DNA from: Eulemur rufifrons
Taxonomy: Eukaryota; Chordata; Mammalia; Primates; Lemuridae
Length of the DNA stretch: 64,000 nucleotides
Assembly (NCBI RefSeq): GCF_041146395.1
Contig: NC_090983.1
Location: forward strand, 63,061,501-63,125,500
Reading direction: 5' to 3'
Positions 1 through 11,969 of the stretch are shown in pieces (position 1 is the first letter of the stretch; each line of letters begins with the position of its first letter). The notes under the pieces were generated by a model. That model was not told where the DNA came from. It did not search any database and was given only the letters and a program-made list of their open reading frames with translations. A program made the position numbers and the translations under genes.

Positions 1-1679
1 GGCAGGTGCCAGGCTGGGCAGGAATAAGCAGCAGCAATGACAAGCCAGTGCCGTGGAAGGGGCGCTCCGTGGGGGCCGGCACTGCAGCAGGAGCAGATGA
101 ACTGAGTGAGCACAGGTGGAGAGAGCCGGTGGTGGGTTCACCTGACTGAGGCGTAGTGTGGAAGTAGAGGAAGCTGAGTAAATTCTGACAATCATCCCAG
201 AGAATAAATGAATGCACAGTTCTCTGTGGAAGATCTGACATTTACCTCTTGGACACCTTTGGTCTCCAGCCTAGGGAAGAGGCAACTCTGACATTTAATT
301 GCCATTGGAGGCTGAGTGAGAGGTGAGAAGGGTGGATTTTTTCCCCCTATGTCAACTAGATCACCATCTGAAGGATTTAAAAAACAGTCCATGAAAGGTG
401 CATAATCCGTAAGAAGCAAAGGAATCAACAAATTATTTCTTTGACATGCCATTTGTAACTTCTTGTTGGAGCAGGATATTTGAAATTTCAAGCATATCAG
501 GTACATGGAATAAACATGACCCATAACGGCACCTGCTTCACATGTGTTCAGTGGAGTTAACTTTCCCTTGCCCCTGGCTGAACATTCAGTGCATCCCAGG
601 ACTTTTGTAGGTACTCTCGGGTGTCTATGTCAGGACAAGGACATCCTACAGTCCCCTTAGCAACAGATAAGGGTGGAATTCAGTAATCAGAATATCTTAC
701 ATGGCCGGAAACCGGAACTGATTTAGCACCAAACCTTTTTCTGCCCCATGCTCAGGCTGCTCCAAGGTGGGCGGCTCATTCTCTATGTTCCCACCTTGCA
801 CTCTCCCTCCCCGCTCCCGGTGCCCTCCTCACAGCTTGCTAGCCAGTTTCTGGGTTGGTCCCAGAGCTAGGAGAAGAGAGACATGGTAAGCCGCTAGGAA
901 ATCATCCTTCTTGAACTGGCTTTGGGCTTCCTGGGCCTGGAAAATGTTTACCAATGAGTCTTTCTGTCATGGGCACTTGCATGGACGTCCTGTAATGTCT
1001 CTGCTGGGTCCCTCCCTTGCAGTCCTGTCCTGGGCAGATGCATCCTATTAAGGATGATCAATGGTAGGGTGATCAACCATTCCAGTTTGTCCATAAATAT
1101 CTCCATTTTAGCAGTGAAAGTCCCACATTCTATGAAACCTTTTACTTCTGGGAAAATCAGAATGGCTGATCATCAACTCCTACTCAGGGGTTCACTGTAA
1201 GTTTTTCTGTAGCCCTTAATTACCTGGTATTAACTCCAACTTCTGGCTGCTGGCCCTTCACCCTTCTAGTGCCCTATGAGACAAATCCATGAAAAACCCA
1301 CACTGACTCACTCGACTGAGCGCCCTTCACATCTGGTCCATAGAAAATGTTCCTTTGCCCTTTGAAATCTGGAGGTGTAAACTCTGCAGCCTGCCTGTGG
1401 TCACCTCCACACGCACAGGAAAAGCAGCTCCCTGGCCTCCCTTCCTCTTCCCTGGAGACAATCAGGATCGTCGTGGGCCCATTTCAACGGATTCCTTCCC
1501 ACCACCTCTGAGAAGATTCAGCAGCAGCCAAGGGGCCTCGAGGTGTCCAGTTTGGGCTTCTCGGGAAGATGCGTATTCCTTGTGGCCCAGTCTGCTGTAA
1601 CCCTCATGGTGTGTCTGGTGAGCCCACAAATTACCCTGGCCATGGAGTCACCTACCTCGGTCTGTCTACGCTGTGATAA
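1..1679. other. Intergenic sequence, no feature seen
   Basis: Mixed-composition sequence without a recognisable gene, RNA or young repeat. Short open frames have no domain, splice or polyadenylation context. Confidence 0.5.
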
Positions 1680-1810
1680 TAAATACCTTACTGATTAATT
1701 CATCTTTTTAAAAAAACCAATAATGACAATAAAATAAAATTTAATGTAAATAAAATAATAAATAATACATTTTAATAAAGTAATGTTTTAAATAAAAAAT
1801 AAGGATAGCA
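1680..1810. repeat. AT-rich low-complexity tract
   Basis: A run of A/T-rich words such as AATAAAATAA with several AATAAA-like hexamers. It could be a decayed poly-A or simple repeat; no parent element is recognisable on either side. Confidence 0.6.
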
Positions 1811-2165
1811 CTGTATCCTTTGGACCTTTTCAGGTGTAAGTTGAGCACTGGTTCTCTGAGAATCTTAGCTGCAAGGAAGATGGTTCAAAACTCTCCAAAT
1901 GGATTCATGGAGGTGTCCCTTACTAAACTCGTGATAAACTAGGATGGAGCAACTGATCTGTCCAAAGAAACAATTTCAAAATTCTGTTCCACGTCAACCC
2001 TTTCCATTCTGAAAGTGGTTGAGGGGATTCGAGTCATGCATGGAATGTAAATTTTTCATACTGTGATCTGGTTATGGACTATCACATCAATTCTATCTCG
2101 GTGCCTCAGTCTCTAACTTTAATTTTAACACTCCATTACACAAGAAACAAAATAAAAACTAACCC

Positions 2166-3275
2166 ACTAGGTGGCACCTGCAGAAATGTATGCAGAGCAT
2201 GTGTGGCAGATTGTATTTTCCAAAAATGGCCATAGCAATGTTTATGTTCCCATGTACTCTCCCAGAACCTTGACATCCTTCCGTCAAGCAGTGGGATCTA
2301 TTCTCTTTCATTTGAATATGGGACGCCTCAGTGACTTGCTTCTGACAAACACAGTGTAGTGAAAGTGGTGCTGCCTGCCTTCCTAGAGGAGGTAAAAAAA
2401 AAGGCAATATAGCTTCTGCTTAGATCTCTCTCTCTCTCTCTCAGTCAGGACTACCTACATATTTGTGGGACCGAGTACAAAATGAAAATGAACATCCCCT
2501 TATTCAACATTAAGACATTCAAGACAAGCACAGAGCCTTTTATATGTGAGCCCTGTATAATTGCCTAGGTCACAGACCCATGAAGCCAGCCCTGCTTACC
2601 CTTGAAAACCAGCCCCCACGTTGAGAGGAAGCCCAGACCAAACGGAGAAGGTATGTGTAGTATTCCAGCTGACAGCTGTTTAGTCAGCTTGGGCTGCTAT
2701 TAAAACATACGATAAACTGGGTGTCTCAAACAACAAACATTTATTTCTCACTGTTGTGGGGGCTGAAAGTCCAAGATCAGGTTGCCAGCAAGGTCAGGTT
2801 CTGGTCAGGGCCCTCTTCCTGGTTTACAGCCGGTCGTCTTTTTGCTGTGTCCTCACATGGCAGAGAGAGGCTGAGCTAGCTCTCTGACCACTTTTTATGA
2901 GGGCACTAATCCCATTTATGAGTGCCCCACCCTCACAACCTAATTAGCTCCCAAAGGCCTCACCTCCAAATACCATCCCACTGGGGAATAGATTTCAACA
3001 TATGAATTTGTGGGGGACACAAACATTCAGTCCACATCAACAGCCCTAGAAATACCCTCAGCCAACAGTCAGCATCACCTACTAGACATATGATTGAGCG
3101 AGAATCCAGAGGATTCCAGCCCCCAGCCTTAGGGTCTTCTGGAGGCTCCTGATCTCATAGAAACAAACTGCCCTCACTGTGCCCTGTCCAAAGAATCCAT
3201 GAGCATAAGAAAAGGTTGTTTTACACCCCTATGTTTTGGGGTTATTTGTTACACAGCCAAGTAACTAGAGCAACA
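2166..3275 (+). mobile_element. Old MLT1-type MaLR LTR (sense), interrupted
   Basis: Segments 2166-2445, about 2606-2671 and 3045-3275 read as one old LTR of the ERVL-MaLR group, ending with the typical TTTTGGGGTTATTTGTTACACAGCC... 3' signature. It is split by an unidentified ancient insert (about 2446-2605) and by an antisense LTR (2677-3039). The subfamily is not certain. Confidence 0.6.
2677..3039 (-). mobile_element. MST/MLT1-type solo LTR nested in an older LTR
   Basis: A 363-base antisense LTR running from TG (2677) to CA (3039), flanked by an exact 5-bp duplication ACAGC at 2672-2676 and 3040-3044. Five-base duplications are typical of ERVL-MaLR integration. It interrupts the sense LTR around it and is therefore younger. 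Confidence 0.82.
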
Positions 3276-5033
3276 TGACTTACAGATATGACTTAAAGAT
3301 ATGCACCCCAGTAACACCTGCTTTCTCTCTGCTATGGGAGCATCTACCCATCAGCATGTCCTCCACTACCAGCTGAGTCCCCCTCAGTGTTGCTCCAAGT
3401 CTCCGGACTACAACCCCCACAGCACTCTAGCAACAGATCCCCAAACCTCTCCCCTTGCAGCCTCTGCTGCCGTCTACATCTTCACCAGCATCAGATTTTC
3501 ACTGTCCTCCATGCTAAGGCTCTGCACGCAGCCCCCTTCACAGGGCTTCAGCCTCAGAACATGAGGACCATAGAGGCCACCCAGCCCTGATACCACAGAC
3601 AGCCCCTTAGATACACTCACCAACAAGTCCCCAAGTTTCAGATTTAGGGTTACCCTCTAGCAACCACATCCACTAAATTGGCCTGGTGGAATAGATTCAG
3701 AATTTATGTATCATTTACATCAGGGTTCCTATGAAAACAAGAATCTGAGACCAAACTTCAGTTTTAAAACCCAACCCTTTCATTAGTTAAAAACCGCAAT
3801 TCAGTCTGAGATCTCATACAATCCATTTGACTGAAATAGCTATTGGAAGTCAATGACTCTGTCCTTTCTGCCTGCTTATTTGAGTGCCTTGGGAAGCTGT
3901 ATCTCTTGGAATTTAAAACACTCAACCCAAAGCAATTTAGTATGTCAGAGCACTCTAGAAAAGAAGTACAAAAATAAAAACTCTAACTAGAAGGTTAGAC
4001 ATTTTTTAGGTTTTACAAATTATGAAACCATGACCACTAAAAGAAACTCATCCATTATACAAAATGATGTTATGAGTTATTTTGAAAAATATAGGAATGT
4101 TCTCAAAGTAAATGATGTTTTTACCATAGTAAATTTATTCCATGCAACAACTTACTGAATTATCTGTTCTACTCTTGTTAGTTCCCAAATTCAGCTGTTC
4201 CTAAGTGAAGATGTCTTTTTTCTCTGACTTTTCCTTTTAGTCATATATTAGTGCATGTACCATTTCAAAGCCACATAAATATTAACTCACATAATATATA
4301 CTTTTTAGAACCTGAGTATTCTCAAATCTTAAAAATACTTCTTACATTTCTCTTTGTTATCCAGTTGACAAACAAACCTAAATTCAGATTTCTATCAAAC
4401 TTGTTTTCCAAATCCAAACTATAATTATTTGGAACACATCAAGCATAATAAACATTAAAATAAAAAATTAAAATAAAATGGCATTGTATCCCTTAGGGGT
4501 TATCTTGAATTATTAAAAACAAATCTGTAAAGGTTTTATTTTTCTGTTTTCTTTTTTCTTTTTCCTGAACCGTGTCCAAATTAAATCAAGCATGATCTTA
4601 AAAAGAGGTTATCAAAATACTCACAGTTCAGGTTCCCTAAAGGACCATTCATATTGCTATAGTAGTATAAAGTAGTAATCGCAGTAAGTTATGAGGAAAT
4701 GTGAATTCCTAGCTGGAAAATCCAAAAACAGGATGTTAGAGAACAATGGAAAGCTGCCCTGCCTAGTGGTGTATCTACAGTCAGAGAAATTAGCCAATCA
4801 AATTCTATTATGAAATAAAGGGAGACAATATCATTTTTTAAGCACCTTAGAATGTTTTCACAGTATTTTGCTCCGAGAAGACACTCAATTATGTTTGTTC
4901 AATAAAATAATACAGCTTATCTCACTTTTTTCTTCTCAGCAAATTTGCAAGATGAGTAATACTGTCACCATTACTCAAGAGAAGCCCTGAAGTTATACAG
5001 CTACCATCTTCCAACATGACACATCTGACACTG
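3276..5033. other. Intergenic, AT-rich, no feature seen
   Basis: No gene, RNA or confident repeat. The section from about 3.7 kb is AT-rich with no long open frame. Confidence 0.5.
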
Positions 5034-5080
5034 CATTCATTCATTCATTCGTTCATTCATATATTTATTCATTCATTCGC
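5034..5080. repeat. (CATT)n microsatellite
   Basis: Imperfect tetranucleotide repeat of CATT with a short interruption (ATATTTATT). Confidence 0.85.
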
Positions 5081-7470
5081 GAACTCTTCCAAGCCAAACT
5101 TGTGATAATGCATTCAAGAACAGGAGGAAGCAGTCCAGGGGGGAACAGAGACACAAACTAAAACACTGCCTTGCAGAGTAAATGATATAATAGAGATAAA
5201 CTGCTCTGGGGTCAGGCAGGGCTCTGATACTTAGCTAAATTCTTAAAGTAGAGAGAAACTGATGAAGCTTTTCAAGTCATTTTGTCTAAATTCAGCATTT
5301 CTCAAACTACACTAATATGTAGTTTTACTAACAATCAATATTCTGCGGATGATGGAATATCCCATTTAACAGCAGTTGCTCTGGGGTTCGACCTAATACT
5401 CCATTCATCGTAAATTATTCAAGTTGGCCAACTGTTTCCCCAATGAGCCTGCTGAGTGTGACCATTCAAAAGTTGCTTGTCATGATCAGGCTCATATTTG
5501 CAATAAGACTCCATGGGTGGACTGACAGCTGAATACTCTGACTTGTAGGACTAAGGGACAAGACTCTGGAGCAGAGGGCACAACTGCGAAACATTGCATC
5601 ACACCACAGATCTCACCGTTGCTGTAGCTAACACCTTGGGCGGCTTTTCTTAGTTGTTTAAGGAGAAATTGAACATTCTTTGGATGAATTTAGTGGATGA
5701 GATAACGAAAGAATTCATTTAAAAAACAAACTGGAAGTGATAATAAGCTGGAGTGTTCACTATTTAAGTAAAAAGCCAAAATCAGCTTATCAAAGGGACT
5801 TTTGAAGTTGTACAAGGCAAAATCGTCTCTGCTCCTGGGTGAGACCAAGTAGCGCGTCTCAAGGAAAGCCACTCCGTTCCCACAGTTTCTGGGAGAACAG
5901 AGAAGAGAGTCCGTGGGTTGTCTGTTTAAAGTGGATAATCTGAGCAGAGAAATGTTGAAAGCTGAAATCACAATTAGGTTAGTGAGAAAAACGCGTAAAA
6001 TGAGAAGGAGGCTCTCCAGGTGTCTCCCACTGTACACAGCAAGCGGCCAGGCCTCGCAACACCCTGAGAAGAGCGCCCCCCTTTGTGAATTAGAAATTTG
6101 GCAGCAACCTATGCAGGCCCACCTTGTCCCGTGTGTTTCATGTTGTTTTTATAGAAGTCTCAAACTGGTGCTTGTAAGTTCTACTAAAATTTTCCCTCGG
6201 GATAAAATCTGTAGTCATGAGAATCGTTTGTGAGAGTTCTGGTGTTTGTTTATGCTTGCCATGTTTTTAAAGGTTTGGAGCAAGACAGCACAAGTTCAGA
6301 GTGAAAGGGGTGCCCTCTACAACATGACAGGGCCCATCTCAGGGCCTGCTCTAACATCTAGAGGGACTTTGATATTAAATTGCGTAGAATGCTCCTCATT
6401 TTAGATGAGACTTCATATGTACAGAACATCTCCTTGGAAGTTGTGCACCTTGACTGTGTCAACACTGAGCCTTCTGCAACTCGGAGTCTGAGCAACAAGG
6501 GTTATCAACTGTGGTTGAGCCTTGGCTCTGTGCTGGCCTCTTCACCTTACTCACTGCCTACCTCAGCAGAGAAGCCAAGGGGCTGTCTGATTCTGAAATA
6601 CCAAAACCCTGGTGGCCATGCCTGAAAATGCATCCCCACAGCACCACAGGAACCACACCTCTGTGCCTCAGTGGTGTCCCAGTGAGAAGAAAAGTCCCAG
6701 TTCTTTTCTACAAGTCACAGGAAGGCTAAGGTCCTTTCTCTCATTCTGCTGAACTCCACATTTGGTGTACTCTGTACTTTGGTTACAAAGGGAAGGAAAG
6801 AGGGGGAGAAAATAAGGAATAGAGAAAACAACACTCTGCTTTTATTGTGATGATTGTGATGATTTCTTCCTGGGAGAAAGTACAAACAGCACGAGTGTCC
6901 TCGTTCTTCCTTTGTCTACATTTACCCTCCTCCACCTTTGTTTGCTTGGCTCTTTTTCTAAAACTCACCTTTTGCCACAGGAGGGTAAACAATATGATTG
7001 GGAAAAGAATGTTCTTGTCTTTTTACTTCAAGTTCCAGAAACCATGGTAAAGACATCCTTTTTCCCATATTCAACTTCCCCACATAAGCACCTGCTGGCG
7101 GAGCACTGGCTCCGCGCCACCTCAACAGTCACACGTCACCTGTCCTCCCTGTACTGTGCGGGAAACATGAGCAAGACACAACGCCGATTCTGCAATCTTC
7201 TGTGCATGCCCACGTTTTTTTTTTAATTCTGGAGTTTCAAAGTAAAACCAAATTTCACATATTAAAAAAGAAGTTTCACAAACCAAATAACAAATGACTT
7301 TGAAAAGAAAATTTTCAGCCATTTATGACATTTGGCTTTCCTCTGTTTTACAAATACCAGCTCACTTAGGCAGTGCAATGGAAAATGAGACCAAAAAATA
7401 ATAAGCAAAATAAAAAGTGGATCATTTTCTTAGCATTCTAATTATAAGGAAATTTCACAATTATCCACAT
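5081..7470. other. Intergenic, no confident feature
   Basis: Unique-looking sequence. Open frames of up to 115 codons at 5.7-6.2 kb overlap on opposite strands and match no domain I know; they are best treated as chance. Confidence 0.5.
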
Positions 7471-7490
7471 TCACACACACGTGTGTGTGA
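7471..7490. repeat. Perfect 20-bp CA/TG palindrome
   Basis: The 20 bases are their own reverse complement: five CA-type units meet five TG-type units head to head around CACGTG. Confidence 0.9.
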
Positions 7491-7514
7491 AGTAATCTTA
7501 TAAGCTTATTTACT

Positions 7515-7602
7515 CATTCAACAAATATTTTTTCAAGCATTTACGATATATCAAGTATGCCAGGCTCATGATAGGTGCTAAAGATATAAAAGTGAATATA
7601 AC
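7515..7602 (+). repeat. Ancient dispersed repeat fragment
   Basis: Contains the decayed signature of a common mammalian repeat (ATTCAACAAATATTT ... GCCAGGCTC ... GGTGCTAAAGATA). It seems to continue near 8225-8285 after the LTR inserted into it. The family is not certain (L2/MIR age). Confidence 0.5.
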
Positions 7603-7711
7603 AGTGTTTTGATTATCTATTTCTGTATAACAAACAACCCCAGAACTTAATGTCTTTTTTGTTTGTTTGTTTGTTTTAATTTTTTATTCGTGTCATCCTT
7701 GCACAGGGGCC

Positions 7712-7762
<51 letters not shown>

Positions 7763-8225
7763 GAGCACCTTAATGTCTTAAAACTACAATTCATTAAGTT
7801 CTCTATGAGTTCAGTGAGTTGACTGAACTCAGTTGGGCAATTTTCATTTGGGGTCACTCATGTAGCTACAATCAGATAGTGATGGGGACTGGAGTCATAT
7901 GGAGGCTTGACTGTCCTGGACATCCAAGTTGCCTTGCTTGCTCACACCTGGGATGACTAGAAACAGCTGGGGCTCCCCAGATGACCTTACAGCCAGGCAG
8001 CTCTTCAGGTAGTCATATATCTTCCAAATTTCTCTAAAGCACAAAGAGATAAAGACAGAAGCTGCAAGGCGTCTTACTACCTAGCCCCAGAAGTCATGTG
8101 GCCTCACCTCCACTGAATCCTATTGTCTATGCAGGACAAGCCCAAATTCATTGTGGGAGAGGATGACCCAGGGCCATAAACGCAGTATTGGTATGGTTGC
8201 GGGGCCATCTTTAGAAACTAATCAG
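7603..8225 (-). mobile_element. MLT1-type MaLR LTR (antisense), hit by a U6 copy
   Basis: Reads as the reverse complement of an old MaLR LTR, including the 3'-end signature (CTATTTCTGTATAACAAAC...) and later blocks shared with the copies at 10.1 and 45.5 kb in this window. A U6 pseudogene (7657-7768) is inserted into it. Ends are approximate. Confidence 0.65.
7657..7768 (-). pseudogene. RNU6: U6 snRNA retropseudogene, 3'-truncated
   Basis: On the minus strand the U6 5' end GTGCTCGCTTCGGCAGCACA starts exactly at 7768 and reads through the conserved AGATTAGCATGGCCCCTG region. It stops at about U6 base 80 (near 7688), after GGATGACACG, and is followed by an A-rich tail (poly-T on the + strand). 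An exact 11-bp target duplication, CTTAATGTCTT, lies at 7646-7656 and 7769-7779. This is L1-driven retrotransposition of U6 RNA. It lacks the 3' stem and the terminal U run, so it is not functional. Confidence 0.95.
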
Positions 8226-8284
8226 GACAAATAAGCAGGGTCCCTAACCTTAAAAAGCTTATAGTAGTTAAATAAACACTGGAC

Positions 8285-10126
8285 TAAGAGGGCTCTGGTC
8301 CCCTTTACTTGAAGGGGCCCTCTGGCATGCTGCATTCTCCTCTTGGCTGGAAGCTACTCATCATGAATGCTCTAGCTCCAGGAGACCCACAGTTTCCCTG
8401 GGATCCACTGGTCCCCCAAGGCTGCTGTGATCTGAGTGGGTGTTGGGAAGCATTGGCTGTGGATCAAGTGATGTAGAGAACCAGGGGCTGAGATTCCCAG
8501 GTGAGGACGGCTGCAAAAACACTGCCCATCTGTGAAGGGAGGGAAATGAGCTGCACCTTCTGTACAGAACCTGGGCACAGTAAGCAGAGTATTATTGTGG
8601 GTCTATGCCCCTTGAAAGCCTAGAACTGGCCATCCCATAGCTCACTCACACCAAAAGCTCACACTTGGGAGCAGAGGTGGCTATGTCCACATCATTGGGT
8701 GGTTGGAGGAGGGGAGGTCCCCATCTTCACATCCTTTCCTGGACTGCCCAGCTTTAAACTCCCAAAATGGTTCTTTTGGCCTATGATCTGAGAAGGTGGG
8801 GTATCTTCCAGGAAAATAGTAAGATGTGAGCAGGAGTGCTGCTTGATCACAACTTGGTTTCACTGCAGCTTGCATCAGTGTGGTGGGAATTTCCCTAGGT
8901 GTGTGTAGGAGAGCTTTGGCTCCCTTGTCCGTCCTCAGCAGGGCAGGGCTGTGTCAGCCCAAACTCAGCCTGAGGGTGAGGTGCTGCCCAGCTTTAGACT
9001 TCCAAATTAACACCTTGGGCCTGTAACCAGAGAGGGTGGGGCCCTTTCCAGGCAAATAGCATATGCAAGATGCAAGGGAGTGTACCATCCACTCACAACT
9101 CAGTCCCACATCAGCCTGTAGCAAGGCAGTGGGAATTTCCCTAGGTGTCTGTAGGAGAGCTTTGCCTCCCCTGCCCCTCCTCAGCTGGGCAGGGCGGCAT
9201 CAGCCCAAATTCAGCCAAAGGGCTGGTCACTGCCTAGCTTCAAATTCCCAAAATGATGCCCTAGACCAGGGACCAGAGAGGGTGGGGCCCTTCTTAGGCA
9301 GGCCACACTGGCAGGAAACTGGGGAGTGCAGTTTGCTCAAGTCTTGGTCCTATAGCAGCTGGCACTGTGCTAGATGCATGCTGGAAAACCTGGTTTGTCT
9401 GCCTCTCCCCAGCCAGGTGGAGGCTGCAGGCATATCAAGCCAAAACTTAGCCCAATGATGGGGTATATCCCAGTATCAAAACCTCAAAATGGTGCCCTGA
9501 ACCTGCCACTGGAAAGGCTGGGGCCCCACCAAGGCAGGCAGCATGGGCAAGAAACTGTGGAAAATGCATTTCAGTCTCAAAAGCAGCTCAGAGTAGTACT
9601 GTGGAGACCTTCCCAGGGGTGCATGGGGCCACCTGCGCTCCTCTAGACATCCTGGGAGCCACAGGCATGTCTGTTGTTCCTCAGTTTCTAGTCTCTCAGA
9701 CTGGTGCCCAGCTCAAGCTGCTCGGATGCCTGTGTGATTCCATGTGAGTTCCCTTTCTGGAATAATGTCTCTCTCAATCTTCAAGCAGCTCCCTTTTTTA
9801 GCCCCAAGACCTGCATGGGTCAGAGGTTTCTCTTGTAGCCAAGATTGTAAAAGCTCATCTAGGAGAGTGGAGCCCTGGGGGCTTCTCTCTTACTGTTTCT
9901 CCACATCCAGGAGCTTCTCCCAGTTGTTAGCCAGCCCCTGGCCAGGCAAGTTGCCCTGAACCCTCTCCTCACCCACTTTCGCTGCTTCCTGTTGCTTCTC
10001 TGGTGAATCCTTGCATTCTCTTCTAGGTGATCTGTTTGAAATGTGAGAATCTGTTTACTATTCTGGTTCCTCTCCATGGACAAGGCACATACTAGGTGTG
10101 TCTAGTCAGCCATCTTGATCCTATCT
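8285..10126 (-). mobile_element. L1 5' UTR fragment with tandem units (antisense)
   Basis: The minus strand begins near 10126 with GATCAAGATGGCTGACTAGA, the hallmark of a primate L1 5' end, and continues with L1 5' UTR-like sequence. No ORF1 or ORF2 follows, so only the 5' part is preserved. Its interior is built of roughly 240-base units, described separately. The left boundary is approximate. Confidence 0.75.
8640..9560 (-). repeat. About four 240-bp tandem units inside the L1 5' UTR
   Basis: The block 'cccagctt..aa..cccaaaatg..' followed by 'gagagggtggggccc' recurs at about 8748, 8988, 9233 and 9468, a period of 235-245 bases. The intervening 'gtgggaatttccctaggtgt' block recurs at about 8882 and 9129. 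Units have diverged from each other by substitutions. Confidence 0.8.
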
Positions 10127-10139
10127 CTAACATTTTCCT

Positions 10140-11165
10140 TTTATATTAATTATCTGTTGCTATCTGGGTAAAAAATCACCTCAAAATTTAGTGGTTTATG
10201 ACAGTAATAAAAATATATCATCTCACACAGTTTCTGTGGATCAGGAATTTAGGAATGACTTAGCTGGGAATTTCTGGCTCAAATCTCTCCTCGGGTTGCA
10301 GTCAAGTTGTCAGCAGAGGCTGTAAATCATCCAAAGGCTTGATTGGGGATGGAGGGTCTGCCCCTAAGACAGTTCACTCACTTAGTTAATGGGGTGGGCT
10401 GAATTAATGTCCCCCAAATATGTCCATGTCCTAATCCCCAAAATTTGTTAATATATTATCTTACATGGCAAAGGGGACTTTGCAGATGTGATATAGTAGG
10501 ACCTAGAGATGAGAGATCATCCTGGATTAGCCATGTGGGCCCACTACAATCGCAGGGGTCCATATAAGAGGGAAGCAAGAAGATTAGGGTGAGTCGTACA
10601 AGATGTGAAGACAGAGCAAGAGGTTGGAGGGATGTAAGGAAGGGCTCATGAGCCAAGGAAATCAGGTGGCATCAAGAAGCTGGAAAAGGAGAGGAGACAA
10701 ATTGTCCCCTCCAAGCCTCTGGAAGAAACCAACCCTGCCAACACCTTGACCAACTTGATGAGGCTGATTTTGATCTCCAAAACTGTAAAATAATAAATTT
10801 GTATTGCTTTAAGCCACTGACTTTGTGGTAATTTGTTACAGTAGCAATAGGAAACTAACATAGTTGGTGAGTTGGTACTGGCTGTGGGCAGGTGGCCTCA
10901 GTTTCTTGCCACATGGACATCTCCATAGGGCTTCTTGAATGTCCTCGTGGCACAGCAACTGATTTCCCCAGAACAAATGAACCAAAAGAGAGAAAAGTGG
11001 AAGCTACAATGTCCTTCATGACCTACTCCTAAATATAACACTCCATCGTTACTGCAACATCCTACTGGTCATCCAGGTGAGCCCTGTTCAATGTGGGAAG
11101 GGACTACATGGGGCATGCCTTTGAGGAGGCAAGAATCATTAGGGTCCACCTTGCAGAGAGCTGCC
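10140..11165 (-). mobile_element. MLT1-type LTR (antisense) split by another MLT1
   Basis: Segments 10140-10387 and 10866-11165 form one antisense LTR: the first contains the TTTCTGTGGATCAGGAATTT block, the second the CATGGACATCTCCATAGGG block, in the order expected. A sense MLT1 interrupts it. Confidence 0.7.
10388..10860 (+). mobile_element. MLT1C/D-like solo LTR (sense), nested
   Basis: A 473-base LTR with MLT1 landmarks in order: CCTAATCCCCAAAA, GGCAAAGGGGACTTTGCAGATGTG, AAACTGTAAAATAATAAATTTG and GGTAATTTGTTACAGTAGCAATAGG. TAGTT occurs at 10383-10387 and 10861-10865 as a 5-bp target duplication. The terminal TG is decayed. Confidence 0.85.
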
Positions 11166-11950
11166 ATACATATCATGTATTTTAAATCATATTGAAGTTC
11201 TAGTTTACAGTACACATTTATACCTTATATAGCAGTCATCTTGTCTTGTTTCCATGCCACTAAAGAGCAAATCTGCCAGAAATGGATAGATGTCCAATAT
11301 AGGTGAAGACAGAGATTGAGGCCTTTAGGTTATAGGAGCCCCAGCCTAGCATTGCTGACATTCTTTCTCTTTCCCCATTGCTGGCCTTGGGTTGAGTAAA
11401 TGCTCCTTGGACACCTACAATATTAATTCCCTCTAGAAGCTCCATGGACCCTATCATAGTTTGGGTTTCTGAAAAGAGAGCCTGAAATAACGGCTTGCAT
11501 GCAGGCAAGTAGTTTATTTGGGAAGTGAGGGTAGGGTTCAAGGATTAGGACCTGGGAGAGTGAAGCAAAAAGGAGGAAAAGCCAATAAGAAGGGTTTAAA
11601 AAAATGCCTGCCATTATGGGTGACCAGTGTTCAATCCAACAGGGCTTTCTGCGAACTCTTCTGAAATTCATCTTAGAATGCTGTCAAGTGATGAAAAGGA
11701 CAAGCATTCATTAATCAGTCCCCAACTCCTTGGACAGAGATGGCTCTTTGGGCATTCATTTTCCCACACCTCCAGGTTGTGCATGTATGAGTCCCAGGCT
11801 GGTCCTCACAGGAACCCAAAGTCATGGCACCCAAGAAGCCTTGGGGCAGGAAGCAAGAGGCACACTGTGGAGTCTTGAGGAAAGCTGCTGTCAGTTTGCA
11901 CCTGTGGGAAGCGGATAAATCTGTGTGGAACTGGTCTCCAATAGTGGCTG
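11166..11950. other. Intergenic; possible ancient repeat at about 11.45-11.6 kb
   Basis: The part around 11450-11600 resembles an old dispersed repeat (GGCAAGTAGTTTATTTGGGAAG), family unknown. The rest shows nothing recognisable. Confidence 0.4.
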
Positions 11951-11969
11951 AAGAAATGGACTAAGAGGA
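11951..11969 (+). repeat. Target-site duplication of the AP2S1 retrocopy (left)
   Basis: The 19 bases AAGAAATGGACTAAGAGGA recur exactly at 12775-12793, on the far side of the pseudogene tail. Confidence 0.97.

Noticed and set aside
8640..9560. Tandem units as a CRISPR-like or satellite array
   Set aside because: Units are about 240 bp, diverged, without spacer structure, and lie inside L1 5' UTR sequence of a mammalian genome.
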